DNA of 64,000 nt from Vibrio japonicus (GTDB lineage: Bacteria; Pseudomonadota; Gammaproteobacteria; Enterobacterales; Vibrionaceae): assembly GCF_024582835.1 (NCBI RefSeq), contig NZ_CP102096.1:1922001-1986000 (forward strand), given 5' to 3'. Below the pieces are notes generated by a model. It was given only the letters and a program-made list of their open reading frames with translations. It was not told the DNA's origin and did not search any database. Below, piece after piece: positions 59,436 to 64,000 of this stretch (positions are counted from its first letter, which is position 1; every line of letters starts with the position of its first letter). The translations under genes were made by a program, and so were the position numbers.

Positions 59436-59740
59436 TGTGCTAGCCAACTGTTCTGTTTTTCACATCGTAGCATTTTGAGGAAGGTATAAGTAAGGGGTAA
59501 TTTGTTAATCGATTGATGAATTCCCTACTGCATTTTACTGACAAATTTCACTATACATTTTTGCAACTTAAGTTTGCCACTTCTAGCCCATAAAAGTTCA
59601 CCAGAATTATTGCCAATATTTTCAATCACTTAAATGTGAATTTTATTTATTTTTTATTTTTATTTATTTGCAGTTTTTTTCACCATTATGTATACGTAAC
59701 AAACTATAAACATCTACCCCTAATTAAAACAGAAGAATAT
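59436..59740. other. Gap between rfaH and the peptide transporter
   Basis: About 300 bases, A/T-rich, with poly-T tracts at 59636-59680 and no recognisable gene or site. It must hold both promoters. The in-frame extension of the transporter back to 59636 is in this gap and is low-complexity, so it is not coding. Confidence 0.5.
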
Positions 59741-61129
59741 ATGACGAGCCCTAAACAGATTCTTGGCCACCCTCGAGGCCTATTCCTATTGTTCGGTACT
59801 GAACTTTGGGAGCGATTTTCATACTATGCCATGCGTGCAATCTTGGTTCTGTACCTCACGGATACAACGATCAATGGCGGTATGGGTTGGTCTACTAAAG
59901 ACGCATTAGATCTCTATGGTATATATACAGGTCTTGTATACATCACACCTCTCATTGGCGGATGGTTAGCTGATAATTATCTGGGCCAGCGCCGATCTAT
60001 TTTAATTGGCGGTGCGTTAATGGCTATTGGTCAGTTCACCTTAGCGATGCCAGCTGACGCTCTCGGTCTAAGTGCAGTGCAGACCTTTTACTTAGGTCTA
60101 GCACTTCTCGTTGCAGGTAATGGCCTGTTTAAACCAAACATTTCAACTATGGTGGGCGACCTTTATCAAGAAGGCGATAACCGCCGCGATGGCGCGTTTA
60201 CCATTTTCTACATGGGTATCAACATCGGTGCTCTCTTAGCAGGTGTCGTATCAGGTTCTGTAACAAATGAGTTCGGCTGGAAAGCAGGGTTTATCGTCGC
60301 AGGTGCCGGTATGATCATCAGCTTAATCATGCAATTAAGCCTAGCGCATTCTTGGTTGGGAGACATTGGGATAGCGCCAGCGGCTGTGCGTGATCTTGAG
60401 AACAATAAGTCTCAAAAGAAACAAGCTCTTACCAAAGAAGAAGTGAATCGCCTGAAAGTGATCATGGTTATGGGATTATTTGTCATCGTGTTTTGGGCAG
60501 GCTTTGAACAAGCTGGCGGTCTGATGAACATTTATACTCAGCAATACACAGACCGAATGATTGGAACGTTTGAAGTTCCAGCCGCTTGGTTCCAATCTCT
60601 TAACCCATTCTTTATCATTACCCTTGCACCGGTTCTAGCAGCTCTTTGGGTTAAATTAGGCAAGAAAGAACCAAGTTCACCAGTGAAATTTGCCTTGGCA
60701 CTCTTCTTTTTAGCTTTAGGTTTCCTATGTATGGTTGGCGCGGTGATGGAGCAAGGTGGTGACACTACCGTAAAAACATCCATGCTTTGGTTGGTTGGTG
60801 CCTTCTTCTTCCATACCTTAGGTGAGTTGTGCTTATCTCCTATTGGGTTATCTATGGTCACCAAATTGGCACCTCTACGCTTAGCTTCGCTTATGATGGG
60901 GGCTTGGTTTGGTTTCAACGCAATCGCAAACTATGTAGCAGGTGTTATTGGGTCACATGTGGGTGAGCTTGGTGCTTTGTCAATATTTGGTGGTATCGCT
61001 GTTACAGCAACGCTTTCAGGCATTCTGTTGTTGTTCTTCTCTGGTATCTTAGTTCGCTGGATGCATGGTGCAGTATCAGCCCACGTGACGGATGAAGAAG
61101 CAAGTGCTAAGCATACTCAGCTAGCTTAG
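59741..61129 (+). CDS. POT-family peptide:H+ symporter
   Basis: A 462-residue membrane protein of the proton-dependent oligopeptide transporter family. Helix 1 carries the ExxERF-type proton motif (ELWERFSYY), followed by the FYMGINIGALLAG signature of the family and about 14 helices. It imports di- and tripeptides. ATG 59741 gives MTSPKQILGHPRGL; the longer frame is ignored. Related to DtpA/DtpD and YjdL, but which is unclear. GcvB typically represses such genes; no target site could be assigned. Confidence 0.92.
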   Translation: MTSPKQILGHPRGLFLLFGTELWERFSYYAMRAILVLYLTDTTINGGMGWSTKDALDLYGIYTGLVYITPLIGGWLADNYLGQRRSILIGGALMAIGQFTLAMPADALGLSAVQTFYLGLALLVAGNGLFKPNISTMVGDLYQEGDNRRDGAFTIFYMGINIGALLAGVVSGSVTNEFGWKAGFIVAGAGMIISLIMQLSLAHSWLGDIGIAPAAVRDLENNKSQKKQALTKEEVNRLKVIMVMGLFVIVFWAGFEQAGGLMNIYTQQYTDRMIGTFEVPAAWFQSLNPFFIITLAPVLAALWVKLGKKEPSSPVKFALALFFLALGFLCMVGAVMEQGGDTTVKTSMLWLVGAFFFHTLGELCLSPIGLSMVTKLAPLRLASLMMGAWFGFNAIANYVAGVIGSHVGELGALSIFGGIAVTATLSGILLLFFSGILVRWMHGAVSAHVTDEEASAKHTQLA

Positions 61130-61145
61130 CGTCAGAAAACAGTTC

Positions 61146-61182
61146 AAAAACGGCTGCCCTAATCACTAGAGCAGCCGTTTTT
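61146..61182 (+). terminator. Terminator of the peptide transporter gene
   Basis: AACGGCTGC pairs with GCAGCCGTT, followed by TTTATTT. Confidence 0.8.
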
Positions 61183-61332
61183 ATTTGTCAAAAGCCGCTA
61201 TGTCATTGTTTGAAAGATGAAAGTCGCATACTGCTTTAGCTCTCAATCCTTACATTTCACATGTATCTGGTTGCACACTGCCTATATACTTCAAGAACCA
61301 AATGACAACGATGGTAAAAATAGGGATTGAAT

Positions 61333-62199
61333 ATGTATAAGGGTTTGTGGGCTACGCTGCTTCTCCTCTCTTCATCACTTTGCGCTGAGCCGTTATTCTG
61401 GAGCGCAGAAAAAGGCGATTTGAAGTACCTCATTTTAGGCTCTGTACACGTTGGAGATGAATCCATGTTCCCTTTGCCTCAAGCCATTGTCGATACACTA
61501 CAAGCGAGTGATGGTTTAATTCTGGAAGCCGACATAAGAAAGAACCAAAACGTCGCTTATCCCGAGCAGACCCTGTCGAGCAAAGATGTGCTCTCTGATA
61601 CTCAAATTGCGACGTTAAAAAACATCGCGAGCCAACTCCAGATAAACGCCAATGAGTTGCTCTCTTCCCCTCCTTGGGCTGCTGCATTGCTCATTCAAAT
61701 GAAACAAATTGAATCTTTTGGTTATAGCTCTGATACAGGTGTCGATTTAATGCTCATGTACAAAGCAACAACCAGAAACATCCCAGTATTGAGCTTGGAA
61801 ACTGTACAGTTCCAAATTGACCTACTCACGGGTCAACAAGAAAGTGGAAAAGAACTATTGATCAGTGCTCTTGATGATTTCAACGATGCCGAGAAGGCGA
61901 CGCACTGTTTGATTGATAGCTGGAAAGCAGGTGACCTTGAGAAGCTCAACGAGTTTTCGGGATTAACCGAACTATCTCCGGAATTTGAACAGGCTTTTAT
62001 CCATCAGCGTAATACAGACTGGGTCAACAAGCTTTCTAAGCCGAGTTGGTTACCCAACCCAGAAGGGTCATATGTCTTGGTTGTAGGCACGCTGCATTTA
62101 GTTGGTGATCGCAATGTCTTGGTTCAGCTTCGAAAGCAAGGATTTAAGGTGACTCAACAGTCCAATAGTAAGAAGGCCAATTGCCAATTTAAAAGCTAA
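61333..62199 (+). CDS. TraB/GumN family protein, exported
   Basis: A 288-residue protein with an N-terminal signal peptide (about 1-18, LLLLSSSLCA/EP). TraB/GumN motifs: GSVHVGDESMFPLP near the N-terminus, a central LILEAD acidic motif and GTLHLVGDRNVL near the C-terminus, the conserved Gx2H and Gx2Hx2Gx2 patterns. This family is thought to be metalloprotease-like (Tiki-related), but bacterial roles are unproven. Start ATG 61333 has AGGGA upstream; an in-frame TTG at 61327 is ignored. Periplasmic or surface localisation inferred. Confidence 0.85.
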   Translation: MYKGLWATLLLLSSSLCAEPLFWSAEKGDLKYLILGSVHVGDESMFPLPQAIVDTLQASDGLILEADIRKNQNVAYPEQTLSSKDVLSDTQIATLKNIASQLQINANELLSSPPWAAALLIQMKQIESFGYSSDTGVDLMLMYKATTRNIPVLSLETVQFQIDLLTGQQESGKELLISALDDFNDAEKATHCLIDSWKAGDLEKLNEFSGLTELSPEFEQAFIHQRNTDWVNKLSKPSWLPNPEGSYVLVVGTLHLVGDRNVLVQLRKQGFKVTQQSNSKKANCQFKS

Positions 62200-62210
62200 C
62201 TGACATATAC

Positions 62211-62240
62211 GAAAAAGCCCCAGCATTTCTGCTAGGGCTT
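62211..62240 (-). terminator. Terminator A of the repeat array
   Basis: On the minus strand AGCCCTAGCA-GAAA-TGCTGGGGCT, a 10-bp stem with one G-U pair and a GAAA tetraloop, followed by TTTTTC. Identical hairpins recur at 62326-62355, 62441-62470 and 62557-62586. Confidence 0.85.
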
Positions 62241-62246
62241 AGAATA

Positions 62247-62296
62247 TGGTCGGTGAAGAGGGATTCGATCGGACTGGCGTTCCAGCCCCCGACCCT
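62247..62296 (-). pseudogene. tRNA-Pro 3' fragment, copy A
   Basis: Carries variable-loop end, T stem, interrupted T loop, the 3' acceptor strand TTCACCG and CCA, but no 5' half or anticodon. Confidence 0.8.
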
Positions 62297-62325
62297 ATGC
62301 TCACAAATTTCCTATGAGCAGAAAC

Positions 62326-62355
62326 GAAAAAGCCCCAGCATTTCTGCTAGGGCTT
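62326..62355 (-). terminator. Terminator B of the repeat array
   Basis: Same stem-GAAA-stem with TTTTTC as terminator A; lies between copy B and copy A on the RNA. Confidence 0.85.
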
Positions 62356-62361
62356 AGAATG

Positions 62362-62411
62362 TGGTCGGTGAAGAGGGATTCGATCGGACTGGCGTTCCAG
62401 CCCCCGACCCT
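62362..62411 (-). pseudogene. tRNA-Pro 3' fragment, copy B
   Basis: As copy A; the downstream short stem has one changed base (TGATCA instead of TGCTCA). Confidence 0.8.
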
Positions 62412-62440
62412 ATGCTCACAAATTTCCTATGATCAGAAAC

Positions 62441-62470
62441 GAAAAAGCCCCAGCATTTCTGCTAGGGCTT
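62441..62470 (-). terminator. Terminator C of the repeat array
   Basis: Same hairpin as terminator A, between copy C and copy B on the RNA. Confidence 0.85.
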
Positions 62471-62476
62471 AGAATA

Positions 62477-62527
62477 TGGTCGGTGAAGAGGGATTCGATC
62501 GGACTGGCGTTCCAGCCCCCCGACCCT
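62477..62527 (-). pseudogene. tRNA-Pro 3' fragment, copy C
   Basis: As copies A and B but with one extra G in the T-stem run (six instead of five); adjacent to the real tRNA gene. Confidence 0.8.
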
Positions 62528-62556
62528 ATGCTCACAAATTTCTTATGAGCAGAAAC

Positions 62557-62586
62557 GAAAAAGCCCCAGCATTTCTGCTAGGGCTT
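62557..62586 (-). terminator. Terminator of tRNA-Pro
   Basis: First of the four identical hairpins after the tRNA 3' end; AGCCCTAGCA-GAAA-TGCTGGGGCT then TTTTTC. Confidence 0.85.
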
Positions 62587-62592
62587 AGAATG

Positions 62593-62669
<77 letters not shown>

Positions 62670-62708
62670 AGCTGTTTCTTCAGGCATATTGCCCGTCAAC
62701 GGAGTCGT

Positions 62709-62736
62709 ATATTACGGATTCTGTATTTTAACGCAA
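62709..62736 (-). promoter_or_regulatory. Promoter of tRNA-Pro
   Basis: On the minus strand TTGCGT (62736-62731) and TAATAT (62714-62709) are 16 bases apart, with a GC-rich discriminator; transcript start near 62702, about 33 bases before the tRNA. Confidence 0.6.
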
Positions 62737-62934
62737 GCCATTTCCTCGCTTTTTTCAAAAAACCGTACCGTTTGATTAAAACGCAATCACCAAGCAGCAA
62801 ATTGTGAGCAAATACACATCAGCACAAACAAATAAACAACTAAAAGACAACAATTGATCCAGATCAGTGTTGCATATCCTAGCTCAGTTTATTTTTACTC
62901 CTGTCAACACACTTTGATTTAGATGGAGAAGACT

Positions 62935-63075
62935 ATGGACTTTTGGCTTGAACTCCTATTTGGTAATGCAGTAGGTTTATCCTCAATGCTCGTGATTTTC
63001 GGCGCTTTAAGTCTAATGCTATTTTACGGTGGCTATTTCATCTACAAAGTGATGAACGACAAATCTCCTCACTAG
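62935..63075 (+). CDS. DUF3149 small membrane protein
   Basis: A 46-residue peptide too short for most gene finders. It has a ribosome site TGGAGAAG upstream and one hydrophobic segment (about 14-36, GLSSMLVIFGALSLMLFYGGYF) with a basic KVMNDK end. The pattern MDFWLELLFGNAVGL is that of DUF3149. Function unknown. A strong terminator follows. Confidence 0.8.
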   Translation: MDFWLELLFGNAVGLSSMLVIFGALSLMLFYGGYFIYKVMNDKSPH

Positions 63076-63117
63076 AAATCGCTTAGCGCTATTCTCGCAA
63101 TAGACGTTCGCTTTGCA

Positions 63118-63151
63118 CCGAAGTAGGTACTCTGTCTACTTCGGTTTTTTT
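63118..63151 (+). terminator. Terminator of the DUF3149 gene
   Basis: CCGAAGTAG (63118-63126) pairs with CTACTTCGG (63136-63144), followed by TTTTTTT. Confidence 0.9.
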
Positions 63152-63220
63152 ATTTTTTTAAACAACTCATCCTAACGTTGGTATACTGACAGCACTGATT
63201 CCTTACTCTGAGATGCCGTT

Positions 63221-63802
63221 ATGTCTCACGATGATGACTTAGCCCTCTTTCAAGCGATGATGGGCGATGTAAAACCTATCACACAAGACACCGCCGAACA
63301 TAAAACACAACACTCCGTCTCACAAGCGCAACTAGCAAAACGTGAGGCAGCAATCTGGTTAACTGAAGATGACCCTGAGTATCTCTCGGTCGATCACGCC
63401 CCAATGCTTAAACCAGAAGACATGATCGAATTTAAGCGAGATGGCGTTCAGGATGGTGTTTACCGCAAATTACGCTTAGGAAAATATCCGATTCAAGCAC
63501 GTTTAGATTTGCACAGAAAAACACTTAAACAAGGTCGAGATGAAGTCGTGCACTTTCTTAAACAGTGCATGAGCATGGATATCCGTACCGTTGTGATCGT
63601 TCATGGACGAGGTGAAAAATCAAACCCACCAGCGCTAATGAAAAGCTTCGTTGCCCATTGGCTGTCACAAATCAACGAAGTTCAATGTGCACACAGCGCA
63701 CAGCGTTTTCACGGCGGGACAGGCGCTGTCTATGTACTTCTTAAGAAAAGCGCCGACAAAAAAACAGAAACCCGAGAACGTCACCAAAAGCGTTTGGGTT
63801 AA
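63221..63802 (+). CDS. smrA: Smr-domain endonuclease SmrA
   Basis: A 193-residue protein with an N-terminal low-complexity region and a C-terminal Smr domain (about 100-175). Smr motifs LDLHRKTLKQGRDEV and HGRGEKS are intact. E. coli SmrA/YdaL has nicking activity on branched DNA in vitro; role in the cell is unclear. It resembles the C-terminal domain of MutS2. Monocistronic. Confidence 0.9.
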   Translation: MSHDDDLALFQAMMGDVKPITQDTAEHKTQHSVSQAQLAKREAAIWLTEDDPEYLSVDHAPMLKPEDMIEFKRDGVQDGVYRKLRLGKYPIQARLDLHRKTLKQGRDEVVHFLKQCMSMDIRTVVIVHGRGEKSNPPALMKSFVAHWLSQINEVQCAHSAQRFHGGTGAVYVLLKKSADKKTETRERHQKRLG

Positions 63803-63826
63803 GCAAAGCCAAAGTGTTAGAATCTC

Positions 63827-63851
63827 AAAGCAGCCGAGGTGGCTGCTTTTT
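63827..63851 (+). terminator. Terminator of smrA
   Basis: AAAGCAGCC (63827-63835) and GGCTGC with TTTTT form the stem and tail. Confidence 0.85.
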
Positions 63852-63896
63852 CATTTCCACTAACACGCCGTTGTGAAACGTTAGAGAGAAACCAAC

Positions 63897-64000
63897 ATGT
63901 CCCTAGAATCCGCAAAAAGATTAAACAAATTCATCAGTGAAACTGGCTTTTGCTCACGTAGAGAAGCAGACAAACTTATTGAACAAGGTCGCGTGACTAT
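63897..64000 (+). CDS. rluF: 23S rRNA pseudouridine(2604) synthase RluF, N-terminal part
   Basis: Only the first 34 codons are in the window. The visible S4-like RNA-binding domain start ([29 protein letters not shown]) resembles RluF more than RluB or RsuA, because of [10 protein letters not shown] and the CSRREAD pattern that starts RluF. The catalytic domain lies beyond the window, so the exact family member is not certain. Confidence 0.75.
   Translation, partial: MSLESAKRLNKFISETGFCSRREADKLIEQGRVT

Larger units (their letters stand above)
62247..62592 (-). repeat. Tandem tRNA-Pro-derived repeat array (three units, about 115 bp)
   Basis: Three units start at 62247, 62362 and 62477 (period 115, 115, then 116 to the real tRNA at 62593). 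Read on the minus strand, each has the 3' part of the adjacent tRNA-Pro (from AGGGTCGGGGG through the CACCGACCA end), but with AA of the T loop replaced by the same 18-nt insert, CTGGAACGCCAGTCCGAT. Each unit is preceded on the RNA by a copy of the terminator hairpin and a second short stem TGCTCA/TGAGCA. Units differ by only a few bases, implying recent or corrected duplication. Resembles rtT repeats of E. coli tyrT. Confidence 0.9.

Noticed and set aside
62247-62592. Repeat array as a CRISPR array
   Set aside because: Units are about 115 bp, contiguous, tRNA-like and not interrupted by unique spacers; no cas genes nearby.

Overview
The window is a stretch of core chromosome from a marine gammaproteobacterium, almost certainly a Vibrio. 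The sodium-type motor pair PomA/PomB, the chitin-sugar locus nagE/nagA-nagC, a CsrB-family RNA with a GacA/VarA-type box, a GcvB RNA beside gcvA, and close matches of QueF, SeqA, Fur and the TCA enzymes to Vibrio proteins support this. I see no prophage, insertion sequence, integron or CRISPR. Species cannot be fixed by eye.

Layout. 0-4.6 kb: end of an ArsC-like reductase gene, dapE, an M15 peptidase, a DUF2897 protein, a DUF2310 zinc-ribbon protein, syd, queF. 4.6-11 kb: a membrane TPR protein with a degenerate GGDEF domain, a soluble coiled-coil GGDEF protein, ppnN, xni. 11-14.3 kb (minus): overlapping gcvA / hydrolase / DUF423 / rlmM run, with the divergent GcvB sRNA. 14.4-19.1 kb (minus): cyoABCDE. 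19.8-23.1 kb (minus): thiI, then pomAB. 23.4-26.4 kb: xseB-ispA-dxs. 26.4-30.4 kb: truC/yqcC, two DUF genes, a GNAT protein, a CsrB-family sRNA (minus) and a small KfrA_N-like coiled-coil protein. 30.5-41.8 kb: TCA cluster sdhCDAB-sucABCD (minus) with divergent gltA. 41.8-48.9 kb: Nif3-like protein, DUF1853 protein, seqA-pgm, ybfF, a DUF2788 protein, fldA, a DUF4442 protein, fur. 49-55.3 kb: glnS, nagE diverging from nagA-nagC. 55.4-62.2 kb: CPA2 antiporter, asnB, rfaH, POT peptide transporter, TraB/GumN protein. 62.2-64 kb: tRNA-Pro(TGG) followed by three tandem tRNA-derived repeats, a DUF3149 peptide, smrA, start of rluF.

Themes. Aerobic respiration genes (cyo, sdh, suc, gltA) sit near regulatory RNAs (GcvB, CsrB type) and carry candidate ArcA and CRP sites. 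The nag locus shows its regulator and a CRP-like site. The most unusual structure is the repeat array at 62.2-62.6 kb. Each unit of about 115 bp carries the 3' part of the adjacent tRNA-Pro, with its T loop interrupted by the same 18-nt insert, followed by its own hairpin with a U run. It resembles the rtT repeats of the E. coli tyrT locus and may produce small stable RNAs.
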